Of a DNA stretch of 64,000 bases, positions 44,461-53,920 are shown piece by piece; the stretch's first letter is position 1, and each line of letters begins with the position of its first letter. A program made the position numbers and the translations under genes. The stretch covers positions 3,940,501 through 4,004,500 of the forward strand of contig NZ_CP104143.1 in NCBI RefSeq assembly GCF_025200715.1. Reading direction: 5' to 3'. The notes beneath the pieces are model-generated. The model did not search any database. It had not been told where the DNA came from and saw only the letters and a list, made by a program, of their open reading frames with translations. This DNA comes from Rhizobium sullae (GTDB taxonomy: Bacteria > Pseudomonadota > Alphaproteobacteria > Rhizobiales > Rhizobiaceae).

Positions 44461-45261
44461 TCAGCCGAACAACGTCAAGCCGATCAGGCCTGCCGCGCCG
44501 ATGAAGATTCGCCACCAGGCGAAGGGCGCATAGCCCCGGATCGAGACGAAATTGAGCAGCGCGCGAACAACGAAGAGCGCCGAGACGAAAGCCGCCACGA
44601 AGCCGACGACGATGAGCATTCCGTCATCAAAGCTCAGCACATTGCGGTTTTCGTAGAGGTCCAGCGCAAAGGCGCCGACCATCGTCGGCATGGCCAGAAA
44701 GAACGAGAATTCTGCTGCGGAACGCTTGTCGGCACCCATCAGCAATGCGCCCACAATCGTGGCGCCAGAGCGGGATGTCCCCGGGATCATTGCCAGGCAC
44801 TGGAAGAAACCTATCTTCACGGCCATCGGCAGCGAAAACTCCGTCACATCATGATATTTGGGCTTGAACTGGATCTTGTCGACGGCAAGGAGGACGAGGC
44901 CGCCGAGAATGAGGACCACGCAGATCAGCATCGGTGTTTCGAAAAGCACGTTCTTGATGAAGTCATGCGCAATGGCGCCGATAACGGCTGCCGGCAGAAA
45001 GCCAAAAAGAACGGCAAGGACGAAATGCCGCGCCCGCGCACTGCTGGGCAAAGCAAGGGCAAGGCTCAGCAGTCGCTTGAAATAGACGAGAAGGATTGCA
45101 AGGATTGCGCCGAGCTGGATGAGAACGACAAATGTATTGCCCGGGGACCGAAAGCCCAGGAAGTGGCCTGCCAGCAGGACATGGGCTGTCGAAGAGACCG
45201 GTATGAATTCCGTGAGGCCCTCGATAAGGCCGAGAATGAGCGCACTGAAGATATCAGCCAT
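44461..45261 (-). CDS. uppP: Undecaprenyl-diphosphatase (UppP/BacA)
   Basis: UppP dephosphorylates undecaprenyl pyrophosphate to recycle the lipid carrier for peptidoglycan and other polymers. The 266-residue protein has eight or so membrane helices and both catalytic motifs: [14 protein letters not shown] near residues 14-27 and PGTSRSGAT near 159-167. It diverges from the GST gene. It is the carrier recycling enzyme that the lipid-linked sugar and polysaccharide loci elsewhere in this window also depend on. Confidence 0.95.
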   Translation of the reverse strand: MADIFSALILGLIEGLTEFIPVSSTAHVLLAGHFLGFRSPGNTFVVLIQLGAILAILLVYFKRLLSLALALPSSARARHFVLAVLFGFLPAAVIGAIAHDFIKNVLFETPMLICVVLILGGLVLLAVDKIQFKPKYHDVTEFSLPMAVKIGFFQCLAMIPGTSRSGATIVGALLMGADKRSAAEFSFFLAMPTMVGAFALDLYENRNVLSFDDGMLIVVGFVAAFVSALFVVRALLNFVSIRGYAPFAWWRIFIGAAGLIGLTLFG

Positions 45262-45410
45262 GTTTTATCCCTTGTGAGACGGGGTGGGACCCGATTTGCT
45301 TGTATTGAAGGGGCCAAGCTCCTATAGCTGCAACGAATGAGTCATGACTAGGGCGCTATGAGTATGAATGCCCCCGAGCATGCCGCGACAAATCAACAAT
45401 TCGGGTATCG

Positions 45411-46103
45411 ATGCCGACGCTTTATCATCATCCTATGTCATCCGCTTCACGCTTCGTGCGGCTGATTCTGAGCGAGTATGGCTTTCAGGCGGATCTTATT
45501 GAAGAGCAAACCTGGGAAAAGCGGCGCGACTTTCTGGCGCTCAACCCCGCCGGTACCTTGCCGGTCTATGTGGACGACAGTATGCGCGCGCTTTGCGGCG
45601 CGGCCGTCATTTCGGAATATCTCGATGAAACGCACGGCGTGCTGAAGCGCGACAGGCGTCTTCTTGCGGAAGATCCTTTCCAGCGCGCGGAGATCCGCCG
45701 CCTCGGTGAGTGGTTCATGCAGAAGATGGAGACGGATGTAACCCGGCCTCTGGCACGGGAGCGCGTGTATAAGTTGCAGATGAGCGCAGATCAGGGCGGC
45801 GGTGCACCGGATTCAAAAATCCTGCGCACGGCGCGTGCTAATATCCGCCAGCATATGAAATACCTGACCTGGCTTGCCGGTTCGCGGCAGTGGCTGGCAG
45901 GAGACCGCATGAGCTATGCCGACCTTGCGGCGGCCGCTTCGCTCTCGATCCTCGACTATCTCGGCGAGATCGATTGGACTGAATCGCCGATCGCCAAGGA
46001 TTGGTACCAGCGCATGAAATCACGGCCATCCTTCCGCCCGCTGTTGACGGAGCGGGTGCGTGGACTGACACCGGTCTCTCACTACGCAGACCTGGATTTC
46101 TGA
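45411..46103 (+). CDS. Glutathione S-transferase family protein
   Basis: The 230-residue protein has a thioredoxin-like N-domain (TLYHHPMSSASRFVRLILSEYG, with the Ser-Ala-Ser active region, then NPAGTLPVYVDD carrying the cis-Pro) and an all-helical C-domain (WLAGDRMSYADLAAAASL, the N-capping box). Substrate unknown. queG follows 12 bp later and is probably co-transcribed. Confidence 0.92.
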   Translation: MPTLYHHPMSSASRFVRLILSEYGFQADLIEEQTWEKRRDFLALNPAGTLPVYVDDSMRALCGAAVISEYLDETHGVLKRDRRLLAEDPFQRAEIRRLGEWFMQKMETDVTRPLARERVYKLQMSADQGGGAPDSKILRTARANIRQHMKYLTWLAGSRQWLAGDRMSYADLAAAASLSILDYLGEIDWTESPIAKDWYQRMKSRPSFRPLLTERVRGLTPVSHYADLDF

Positions 46104-46115
46104 CGAGGGCTTTCG

Positions 46116-47273
46116 ATGCCCGAACGGATGACAGACGATAAGGAACGCAAGCGCCGCGACAATTTGACCGCCTTTGTTCATGCCGAGGCGGCAGCACTCG
46201 GCTTTGATCTCTGTCGCATCACACGGCCCGATTCGATACCCGAAGCGAAGGAACGGCTTGGCGAATTCATCGATGCCGGACGTCACGGCACGATGGAATG
46301 GATGGCGGAAACGCGCGATCGCCGTGGCGATCCCCGCACGCTCTGGAGCGATGTGAAGTCCATCGTTGTCTTCGGCCTCAATTACGGCCCCGAGGAAGAC
46401 CCGCGCCAGATTCTTGAAAAGCCGGACAAGGCGGCAATCTCCGTCTATGCACGCAATCGCGACTATCACGACGTCATCAAGGGACGGCTCAAGGAGATCG
46501 CGACCCGCTTTGCGGCACGGGCAGGCGTCGACGTCAAAGTCTTTGTCGACACGGCACCTGTGATGGAAAAGCCGCTCGCCGCCGCAGCAGGTCTCGGCTG
46601 GCAGGGTAAGCATACCAATCTGGTCAGCCGCAGCCACGGTTCATGGCTCTTCCTCGGCTCGATGTTCACGACAGCCGATCTCAATATAGATGGCGCCGAG
46701 ATCGATCATTGCGGCTCCTGCCGCGCTTGTCTCGATGCCTGTCCGACCAATGCATTCCCAGCGCCGTATCAGATCGACGCGCGGCGCTGCATCTCCTACC
46801 TGACGATCGAGCACAAAGGCCCGATCGATCCCGAATTCCGGCCGCTGATCGGTAATCGTATCTATGGTTGCGACGACTGTCTTGCCGCTTGTCCATGGAA
46901 CAAGTTTGCTGCCTCGGCATCCGAAATGAAGCTGCAGGCGCGCAAAGACCTGAAAGAGCCGTCGATCGCCTTTCTTCTGACGCTGGATGACGCGGCTTTC
47001 CGGACCTTCTTCAGTGGCTCTCCGGTCAAGCGCATCGGCAGGAACCGCTTTATCCGCAACGTGCTGATCGCCGCCGGAAATTCCGGCGATCGCGGCCTTA
47101 TCGGTCAATGCCGGCGGTTGGCGGCCGATGCGTCTCCAGTTGTTCGCGCCATGGCAATCTGGGCGCTTTCGCGATTGATGGACCCTGGCGAATTTGCCGC
47201 CTTTGCGGCACAAAGGCCGGATGAGTCGGACGCTGACGTGCGTGCGGAATGGCAACTGGCGGGGGTGGTGTGA
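46116..47273 (+). CDS. queG: Epoxyqueuosine reductase
   Basis: QueG is the cobalamin-dependent enzyme that reduces epoxyqueuosine to queuosine in tRNA. The 385-residue protein has an N-terminal cobalamin-binding domain, two 4Fe-4S ferredoxin motifs ([16 protein letters not shown] and [11 protein letters not shown]) and C-terminal HEAT-type helices. The [14 protein letters not shown] stretch is diagnostic. The start could also be ATG 46128. Its TGA overlaps the ATG of the next gene by one base, so the two are translationally coupled. Confidence 0.95.
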   Translation: MPERMTDDKERKRRDNLTAFVHAEAAALGFDLCRITRPDSIPEAKERLGEFIDAGRHGTMEWMAETRDRRGDPRTLWSDVKSIVVFGLNYGPEEDPRQILEKPDKAAISVYARNRDYHDVIKGRLKEIATRFAARAGVDVKVFVDTAPVMEKPLAAAAGLGWQGKHTNLVSRSHGSWLFLGSMFTTADLNIDGAEIDHCGSCRACLDACPTNAFPAPYQIDARRCISYLTIEHKGPIDPEFRPLIGNRIYGCDDCLAACPWNKFAASASEMKLQARKDLKEPSIAFLLTLDDAAFRTFFSGSPVKRIGRNRFIRNVLIAAGNSGDRGLIGQCRRLAADASPVVRAMAIWALSRLMDPGEFAAFAAQRPDESDADVRAEWQLAGVV

Positions 47274-48145
47274 TGCATGTGATGATTTTCGGCTGTGGCT
47301 ATTCCGGCACGGCGATTGCCAAGGCTTTCTCCGCCGCAAGCGTCCGCATTTCCGGCACAACCCGATCGGCTGACAAGGCTGAGCTGCTCCGCAGCCAAGG
47401 GATCGAAGCCTTCATTTTCGACGGCGAGATCATCAGCGACGCCTTGCTTGAGGCCATGCGAAGCGTCACACACCTTGTCCAGTCGATCGCTCCGCGGGAA
47501 GCCGGGGACCCGCTGATCAATCTCGCAAGCGGCGAACTCCGCAAGATGATGCCGGCGCTGCAGTGGATCGGCTATCTTTCCACTGTTGGCGTTTACGGCG
47601 ACCACAAGGGTGCGTGGGTCAGCGAAGAGACGGTCTGCGTCCCTGTTTCCGGGCGATCGAAGGAAAGGCTGGAGGCAGAGGATGCATGGCTTGCGATTGG
47701 CAGGGAGCTCGGTATTCCGGCTGCCGTACTGCGGCTGTCGGGCATCTACGGCCCGGGCCGCAACGCGTTCATCAATCTCGACCGAGGCACGGCCCGGCGC
47801 CTGATCAAGAAGGATCAGGTTTTCAATCGCATCCGCGTTGAGGATATCGGCGCGTCGGCGCGCTACCTCGCGGACCAGTCCCTTGGTGGCATATATAATG
47901 TGACGGATGACCTGCCTGGCCCGCCGCAGGATGTCATCGTCGAAGCAGCGCGGCTGATGGGTGTTGAGCCACCTCCGGAACAGCCCTTCGAAACCGCCGA
48001 GCTGACGCCGATGGCACGCTCCTTCTACGGCGAAAATAAGCGCGTTTCGAATGCCAAATTGAAAGCCGCGGGCTACACCTTTTCCTTCCCGAATTACCCG
48101 ATGTCGCTTGCACAATTGTGGCAGAGCGGACGGTGGCGCGGTTAA
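47273..48145 (+). CDS. NAD(P)-binding SDR-type protein (YeeZ-like)
   Basis: The 290-residue protein has a Rossmann start [19 protein letters not shown], and the extended-SDR order of YLSTVGVYGDHKGAW and LRLSGIYGPGRNAF, but the usual Y-x-x-x-K is not obvious. Similar YeeZ-type proteins sit beside queG or hisG in many genomes; no activity is established. It starts inside the queG stop (1-bp overlap), so both are made together. Confidence 0.85.
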   Translation: MHVMIFGCGYSGTAIAKAFSAASVRISGTTRSADKAELLRSQGIEAFIFDGEIISDALLEAMRSVTHLVQSIAPREAGDPLINLASGELRKMMPALQWIGYLSTVGVYGDHKGAWVSEETVCVPVSGRSKERLEAEDAWLAIGRELGIPAAVLRLSGIYGPGRNAFINLDRGTARRLIKKDQVFNRIRVEDIGASARYLADQSLGGIYNVTDDLPGPPQDVIVEAARLMGVEPPPEQPFETAELTPMARSFYGENKRVSNAKLKAAGYTFSFPNYPMSLAQLWQSGRWRG

Positions 48146-48543
48146 CCCGAATACGCGATCCCAGCACATTCGAAATGAGTAGAAAATTCCTACTTCGGAC
48201 TTTTTTGCGATCTGATTTTCGCTCGTATTATGGTTAATGGCCTCTGAATTTGCGCAAATGAGGCATCAATTGTGGCGGGATCGGAAAATTATTTTTGTTA
48301 CTTTTTTAACAAAGCGTCACGACGCGTTGCAGCAGAAAAATTTGTTCTAATTTTACCTGATTCTCTTATCTTTTTTCCACTTTTCCGGCAGTCGAACTTT
48401 TTCCACTCGAATTCCACCGGACTCACAAGTGTTACAACTTGTAACATTCCGTGATAATCGGCGGCACTTTTTTGCCACTTTTCGCCGGATGTAAGCCCCG
48501 CCGCCCGTAAAGGCGCAATTCAATAGTTGAGGGGTAATCCGTT
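48146..48543. other. AT-rich intergenic region upstream of the RlpA-like gene
   Basis: The 398 bp are clearly richer in A and T than the flanks, with T-runs around 48290-48310 and 48355-48380. No gene is visible. The notable element is a 17-bp palindrome at 48430-48446 (see separate entry), about 100 bp before the rlpA-like start. Confidence 0.55.
48430..48446. promoter_or_regulatory. Perfect 17-bp palindrome, candidate operator
   Basis: TGTTACAACTTGTAACA has two exact 8-bp arms around a central C. This is the symmetry expected for a dimeric regulator. The protein that binds it is not identified. Confidence 0.55.
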
Positions 48544-48912
48544 TTGAAGAATATCAGCCGTTCTATAGTCATTGTCGCAGCTATTGCAGCTAGTTCTTTC
48601 ATCCTTCCTGCCGAAGGATTTGCTGCAGCCGGATGTGGCGGCGCTTCGTGGTACGCACTGCATTCCAAAACAGCTTCCGGCGAACGTATGAATCCTGCCG
48701 TTTTGACTGCCGCTCACCGTTCGCTTCGGTTCGGTACCAAGCTTAGAGTCACCAACCGCAACAATGGCCGTAGCGTCATCGTTCGCGTCAATGACCGTGG
48801 CCCGTTCATCCGCGGCCGTGTTCTCGACCTTTCGCGCGCCGCCGCACAGAACATCGGTATGGTCCGCTCCGGTACTGCCAAGGTCTGCTACGAAGTCGTC
48901 GCCGCCAGCTAA
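48544..48912 (+). CDS. RlpA-like septal ring lytic transglycosylase / DPBB protein (TTG start)
   Basis: The 122-residue product has a signal peptide ([21 protein letters not shown]) and a double-psi beta-barrel: [39 protein letters not shown] and [21 protein letters not shown], the RlpA core with its conserved Asp. There is no SPOR domain, so it is a short form. RlpA cleaves denuded glycan at the septum. The only credible start is TTG 48544, with a GAGGGG site about 9 bp upstream; no ATG is available in frame. Confidence 0.85.
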   Translation: MKNISRSIVIVAAIAASSFILPAEGFAAAGCGGASWYALHSKTASGERMNPAVLTAAHRSLRFGTKLRVTNRNNGRSVIVRVNDRGPFIRGRVLDLSRAAAQNIGMVRSGTAKVCYEVVAAS

Positions 48913-49055
48913 GGCGTCCGCTACCAGCGCCGGACGGCGCTTGCTCTTGCCGTCAATCGCGGTTACCACGCGGTTGAGACTTGTGAAATTATCCGCAGCG
49001 TCAGTCACGCTTCCCGCGGATCGTTTACATGTTCGTGGCAACAGGAGTTTTGTGA

Positions 49056-50345
49056 ATGCGTTTGGGCGGCCGCCTCGAGGGGGCGATTTCGGTTCTTGCT
49101 GATATCGATCAGCGCAAAAGACCTGTCGCCGACGCGCTGAAGGACTGGGGCCTCGCGCATCGCTTCGCAGGGTCCGGCGATCGCGCCGCAATCGGCAACA
49201 TCGTTTATGATGCTTTGCGCATGCGGCTTTCGCATTCGTTTCTGATGGATGATGACAGCCCGCTGGCGATTGCCTATGCCGTCATGTTCCGTCAATGGCG
49301 GTTCACGCCGGAAGCGCTTGCCGCCGAACTTTCCGACGACAAGTTCGCGCCGCCTTCTCTGCCCGATGCAGCGCTCGCAGCCTTCCAGAGCCGGGCTCTT
49401 TCCTCCGCGCCTCCCCATGCCCAGGCTGATATTCCCGAGTGGGTGCAAAGCTCCTTCGAGATGGCATTCGGCGATAGCTGGCTTGCCGAAGCGCAGGCAC
49501 TCGCCTCCCGCCCGACGCTCGACCTGCGAGCCAACATCCTGAAGGCCAGCCGCGAAAAGGCGGTCAAGGCGCTTGAAAGAGCCGGCGCGCATGAAGCGAA
49601 GATCGCGCGGTACGGCATCCGGATTCCTGCCGGTGAAGGCGCCTCGCGGCTTCCGAATGTCACGGCTGAGCTTTCCTTTCAAAAAGGCTGGTTCGAAGTT
49701 CAAGACGAGGGATCGCAGATCGTTGCCGATCTGGTGCTGCCGAAAGATGGCGAGCAGGTGCTCGACTATTGCGCCGGAGGTGGCGGCAAGACCCTGGCCA
49801 TGGCGGCAGCGATGCACAACAAAGGCCAGATCCATGCTTATGACACCGACCGCAAACGCCTCGCGCCGATCATCGAGCGTCTGAAGCGCGCCGGTACGCG
49901 CAATGTTCAAGTGCACGACGATGCGAAGGCGCTTTCGAGTCTGCGCGCTCGCTGCGACAAGGTGCTGGTCGATGCACCCTGCACCGGCACCGGCACCTGG
50001 CGCCGCCGCCCGGATACCAAATGGCGGCTGACGGCGAAAAATCTCGATGAACGCACCAGCCAGCAGCAGGATGCGCTGAAACAGGCAAGCGCCTTCGTTC
50101 GCCCCGGCGGTGAATTGATTTACGTCACCTGTTCCGTGTTGCCGCAGGAGAATGAGGCGCAGGTCCGTCGCTTCACCACGGAAAATCCGGAATTCGCCAT
50201 CGAAAGCGCCCTGCCTGCCTGGAACGATCTGTTCGGCAAGGATGCACCGCGCCCGCGTTCGTCAGACGGTGAAACGGTTACGCTGACACCGGCATCGACT
50301 GATACGGACGGCTTTTTCTTCTGCCGGATGCAGCGGAAGGCTTAA
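49056..50345 (+). CDS. RsmB/NOP-type rRNA cytosine-5 methyltransferase
   Basis: The 429-residue protein has an N-terminal NusB-like helical domain (about 1-140) and a class I SAM methyltransferase with motif I VLDYCAGGGGKTLAMAA, the VDAPCTGTG motif IV Cys, and the catalytic Cys in YVTCSVLPQENE. This is the RsmB family, which modifies C967 of 16S rRNA. Length equals E. coli RsmB. The stop overlaps the convergent HPP gene by 4 bp. Confidence 0.88.
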   Translation: MRLGGRLEGAISVLADIDQRKRPVADALKDWGLAHRFAGSGDRAAIGNIVYDALRMRLSHSFLMDDDSPLAIAYAVMFRQWRFTPEALAAELSDDKFAPPSLPDAALAAFQSRALSSAPPHAQADIPEWVQSSFEMAFGDSWLAEAQALASRPTLDLRANILKASREKAVKALERAGAHEAKIARYGIRIPAGEGASRLPNVTAELSFQKGWFEVQDEGSQIVADLVLPKDGEQVLDYCAGGGGKTLAMAAAMHNKGQIHAYDTDRKRLAPIIERLKRAGTRNVQVHDDAKALSSLRARCDKVLVDAPCTGTGTWRRRPDTKWRLTAKNLDERTSQQQDALKQASAFVRPGGELIYVTCSVLPQENEAQVRRFTTENPEFAIESALPAWNDLFGKDAPRPRSSDGETVTLTPASTDTDGFFFCRMQRKA

Positions 50346-50854
50346 GGCGCCTCCGGCGCACGCAGCGGATATTGAAGGCGCGGTGGGATAAAGTGGTGCA
50401 CGACGGCAATCGCCACCAGCAGGACGCCGCCCAGGAAAACGACGGTAAAGAGCGTCAGTCCACCGAGATGTGAGCCGAACGCCACAAGCGGCACCGCACC
50501 CGCCGGTGGATGCGTGATCCGCAACAGCAGCATGCCGGCAATCGCAAGACCGACCGCGACTGCCCCAGCCCACCAGATGCCCGGAAAGAAGAAGGCGGCC
50601 AGACCAGCAATGAGCGCCGCCAGCAGATAGCCGCCGATGACGTTTGCCGGTTGAGCAAGGGGGCTCTGCGGCTGGCCGAAAAGCAGGACAGCACTTGCGC
50701 CGAAGGGTGCAATCAGCAGCGGAATGCCCGTCTCGATCGTCAACGCTCCAACGGAAAGCATACCCACCATCGCGCCTATGCCGGATTTCAGATGGTGATG
50801 AGTCTCACCTTTTTGTTCGTGGCGATGGATGAAATGCCTGATGTGATGGCGCAC
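50342..50854 (-). CDS. HPP-family membrane protein
   Basis: The 170-residue protein has four membrane helices and the family's namesake motif ITHPPAGAVPLVAF. It opens with a histidine-rich cytosolic tail (MRHHIRHFIHRHEQKGETHHH). HPP proteins have been linked to nitrite transport in plastids and cyanobacteria; the role here is not known. It diverges from the imelysin operon. Confidence 0.88.
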   Translation of the reverse strand: MRHHIRHFIHRHEQKGETHHHLKSGIGAMVGMLSVGALTIETGIPLLIAPFGASAVLLFGQPQSPLAQPANVIGGYLLAALIAGLAAFFFPGIWWAGAVAVGLAIAGMLLLRITHPPAGAVPLVAFGSHLGGLTLFTVVFLGGVLLVAIAVVHHFIPPRLQYPLRAPEAP

Positions 50855-50962
50855 GCGGGGAATCCAGATCAGAAATTGAGCAATTGCACACTAATAGATC
50901 AACCTTCTGCCTTTTTCCAAGCAAAGTCCTTTCTAATCACGCGCTTTCAGACAAATTCCATC

Positions 50963-50979
50963 CTTAAAATTATTCCAAA
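50963..50979. promoter_or_regulatory. ICE-like (Irr) site upstream of the imelysin operon
   Basis: CTTAAAATTATTCCAAA matches the TTTAGAA-N3-TTCTAAA consensus at 11 of 14 defined positions. A TTGACA -35 element lies just after it at 50989-50994. It is weaker than the perfect copy at mbfA and could be a coincidence in an AT-rich stretch, but the operon behind it is iron-related. Confidence 0.5.
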
Positions 50980-51059
50980 CTAGAGTGTTTGACACTGGTT
51001 TTCTTTTGCGCGAAGAGATTTGGGTGATTTCAGACGGATACCCGTCACAGGAGAGGATC

Positions 51060-52334
51060 ATGAAGCTCAACAAGAATTTCTGCGCAGCATTGGCGCTGGC
51101 GGTAGCCCCTCTATTTCCCGCCGCGGCCCTCGCAGACACCGACGCTGCCGCCGTCGTGAAGCATTATGCCGAAGTGGCCCATGCCAAGTACGAAGATTCG
51201 CTGATCACCGCGAAGGCGCTCGATAAGGCGATCGATGCCTTCCTGAAGGCGCCGAACGACGAGACGCTGAAGGCCGCCAAGGATGCGTGGTTTGCGGCCC
51301 GTGTTCCCTATCAGCAGACGGAAGTCTACCGCTTCGGCAATCCGATCGTCGATGACTGGGAAGGCAAGGTCAACGCCTGGCCGCTCGATGAGGGTCTGAT
51401 CGATTACGTCGATGCGTCCTACGGCACGGAGAGCGACGAAAACGCGCTCTTTGTCGCAAACGTCATCGCCAACAAGACGATCAAGATCGACGGCAAGGAT
51501 GTCGACGCTTCGAAGCTGACGCCGGAGTTCCTGTCCGGCACGTTGCAGGAAGCAGGCGGTGTCGAAGCCAATGTCGCGACCGGCTACCATGCTATTGAAT
51601 TCCTGCTCTGGGGCCAGGACCTGAACGGTACGGGTCCTGGGTCGGGCGACCGCCCGGCAACGGACTACGACCTCAAGAATTGCACGCATGGCAATTGCGA
51701 CCGGCGTGCCGAGTATCTGAAGTCGGCCTCCACGCTGCTCGTCTCCGACCTGCAGGAAATGACCGACAATTGGACGGCTGACGGTGCTGCGACGAAGAAC
51801 GTCGAAGCTGATCCGAAGGCCGGCCTCGTCGCGATCCTGACCGGCATGGGCTCACTTTCCTACGGCGAACTCGCCGGCGAGCGCATGAAGCTTGGCCTTT
51901 TGCTGCACGATCCGGAAGAGGAGCATGATTGCTTCTCTGACAACACCTATAACTCGCACCTTAACGATGCGGTCGGCATCGCCGCCGCTTACACCGGGGA
52001 TTACACCCGCGTCGACGGAACGAAACTGACCGGCGCATCACTGCACGATCTCGTTGTCGCCAAGGACAAGGCGCTTGATGCCGAGGTGGCGGGCAAGCTG
52101 AAGACGACGCTTGATGCGATGAACGCCATGGCAAAGCGCGGCGAGACGGTCGAGAAATACGACCAGATGATCGCCGAAGGCAACAAGGATGGCAACGCCG
52201 CCGTTCAAGCCGCCATCGACGGCCTCATCGACCAGACGAAGTCGATCCAACGCGTTATTGCCGCACTCGATCTGGGTACGGTTCAGCTTGAAGGTTCCGA
52301 CAGCCTGGATAATCCTAACGCTGTCTTCCAATAA
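51060..52334 (+). CDS. Imelysin-family (peptidase M75) periplasmic protein, first copy
   Basis: The 424-residue protein has a signal peptide (FCAALALAVAPLFPAAALA) and an all-helical imelysin domain. The family's GxHxxE motif is intact in ATGYHAIEFLLWG. Imelysin/IrpA proteins act in iron uptake, probably by binding iron or iron-heme species in the periplasm; no protease activity is proven. The start at 51060 follows AGGAGAGG. It leads a four-gene run (imelysin, di-heme protein, imelysin, DUF1513). Confidence 0.9.
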   Translation: MKLNKNFCAALALAVAPLFPAAALADTDAAAVVKHYAEVAHAKYEDSLITAKALDKAIDAFLKAPNDETLKAAKDAWFAARVPYQQTEVYRFGNPIVDDWEGKVNAWPLDEGLIDYVDASYGTESDENALFVANVIANKTIKIDGKDVDASKLTPEFLSGTLQEAGGVEANVATGYHAIEFLLWGQDLNGTGPGSGDRPATDYDLKNCTHGNCDRRAEYLKSASTLLVSDLQEMTDNWTADGAATKNVEADPKAGLVAILTGMGSLSYGELAGERMKLGLLLHDPEEEHDCFSDNTYNSHLNDAVGIAAAYTGDYTRVDGTKLTGASLHDLVVAKDKALDAEVAGKLKTTLDAMNAMAKRGETVEKYDQMIAEGNKDGNAAVQAAIDGLIDQTKSIQRVIAALDLGTVQLEGSDSLDNPNAVFQ

Positions 52335-52381
52335 GCACAAAGGCGGGTCGCTTCCGAACCGAAGCGGCCCGAACCCCGAAA

Positions 52382-53920
52382 ATGCCGCATAATCCGGCTC
52401 GCCGCCTATACTTCAGCGCAGCCTTCTGCGCCACGCTTGCCGGCCTTTCAGCGGCCATTGCCGCCAACTTCGATCTTCCGGCGAAACGGACAGACCTCTC
52501 CGATGCCGATTTGAAGCGCGCCGAGGCCGTGACGCGCCCGGCGAGTGATTTTTCCAAGGCCGAGCCATATGAAGCGATGCAGGCGGGTGCCGCCACATCG
52601 ATTGATCCGGTTACACAGGATTCCTTCTCGCATATCTCAGCGAACATCTCCTTCGAGCAAGAGCAGAACTTCAATCTCGGCAACGCACTCTTCAAGAAGC
52701 TCTGGGTTTCCGCACCATCCTCGACACAGGCATCGGACGGACTCGGGCCGCTCTTCAATGCGCGCTCGTGCATGAGCTGCCACGTGAACGACGGGCGTGG
52801 AAAGCCACCTGAAGGCGGCGTCAGCGCCACCTCGATGTTCCTTCGCCTTGCACGAGCAGCGGTGACACCGGAGGAAAGAGAGGCGATCGCAAGTGCTAAC
52901 GCCGTCAATTTCCCCGACCCCGCTTATGGCCATCAGCTGCAGGACCTTGCCGTGCCCGGTCTCGCCGCCGAAGGCAAGATGGTAATCCGCTATACGCCAA
53001 AGACCGTTACGCTTGCCGGTGGAGAAACAGTCTCACTGCGCGCGCCGACCTACGAAATCAAGGATCTAGCTTACGGCCCGCTCCACCCGGCAACGACGAT
53101 ATCGCCACGTGTTGCCCCGGCGATGATCGGGCTGGGCCTCATTGAAGCCATTCCGACAGCCGATATCCTTGCGCATGCCGATCCGGACGACAAGAATAGC
53201 GACGGCATTTCGGGCAAGGCTGCCATTGTTCGCGATTCTCGCATCGGCGCGGCCACCCTTGGCCGCTTCGGCTGGAAGGCGCAGAATGCGACAGTGCGCG
53301 ACCAGAGCGCTGCTGCTTTCTTGAGCGACATCGGCATATCGACGCCCGACCGGCCGGATGCGCATGGCGATTGCACGCAGGCCGAGATGAAATGCCAAAA
53401 AATGCCGACCGGTATTCAAAAGCGCCTCGGCAATGAAGAGGCACCCGGGCCTATCCTCGATCTCGTGACCTTCTATTCCGCTAACCTCGCCGTGCCAGCG
53501 CGGCGAAAGGCAAGCTTCCCGGAGACGCTGCGGGGCAAGGAACTTTTCTATCGGTCCGGCTGCATATCTTGCCACGTGCCCAAATTCGTCACCCGTCGGG
53601 ATGCGGCCGAAAAGGCTCAGTCTTTTCAGCTTATCTGGCCGTATTCGGATTTCCTGCTGCATGACATGGGTGAGGGCCTTGCTGATGGCCAGCAAGTTGG
53701 CCGCGCAAGCGGACGTGAATGGCGCACGCCGCCGCTATGGGGTATAGGACTGACCCGGACTGTCAGCGGGCACAGCTTTTTCCTTCACGACGGCCGCGCC
53801 AGAAATCTCACCGAAGCGATCCTCTGGCACGGCGGCGAAGCAGAAAAGCCCCGCGATGCATTCTCCTCTCTGCCGGAAGACGATAGAGAGGCCTTGATCA
53901 GATTCCTGGAGTCCCTGTAA
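52382..53920 (+). CDS. Di-heme oxidoreductase (DUF1111), secreted
   Basis: The 512-residue protein has a signal peptide (YFSAAFCATLAGLSAAIA) and two c-type heme motifs: CMSCH at 130-134 and CISCH near residues 394-398. This is the di-heme peroxidase-like DUF1111 family, often annotated as thiol oxidoreductase. Between two imelysin genes it probably oxidises or handles iron in the periplasm. It overlaps the next gene by one base and follows the first imelysin by 47 bp. Confidence 0.9.
   Translation: MPHNPARRLYFSAAFCATLAGLSAAIAANFDLPAKRTDLSDADLKRAEAVTRPASDFSKAEPYEAMQAGAATSIDPVTQDSFSHISANISFEQEQNFNLGNALFKKLWVSAPSSTQASDGLGPLFNARSCMSCHVNDGRGKPPEGGVSATSMFLRLARAAVTPEEREAIASANAVNFPDPAYGHQLQDLAVPGLAAEGKMVIRYTPKTVTLAGGETVSLRAPTYEIKDLAYGPLHPATTISPRVAPAMIGLGLIEAIPTADILAHADPDDKNSDGISGKAAIVRDSRIGAATLGRFGWKAQNATVRDQSAAAFLSDIGISTPDRPDAHGDCTQAEMKCQKMPTGIQKRLGNEEAPGPILDLVTFYSANLAVPARRKASFPETLRGKELFYRSGCISCHVPKFVTRRDAAEKAQSFQLIWPYSDFLLHDMGEGLADGQQVGRASGREWRTPPLWGIGLTRTVSGHSFFLHDGRARNLTEAILWHGGEAEKPRDAFSSLPEDDREALIRFLESL

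Noticed and set aside
50985..51059. Longer imelysin start
   Set aside because: The signal peptide and a good ribosome-binding site both point to ATG 51060.
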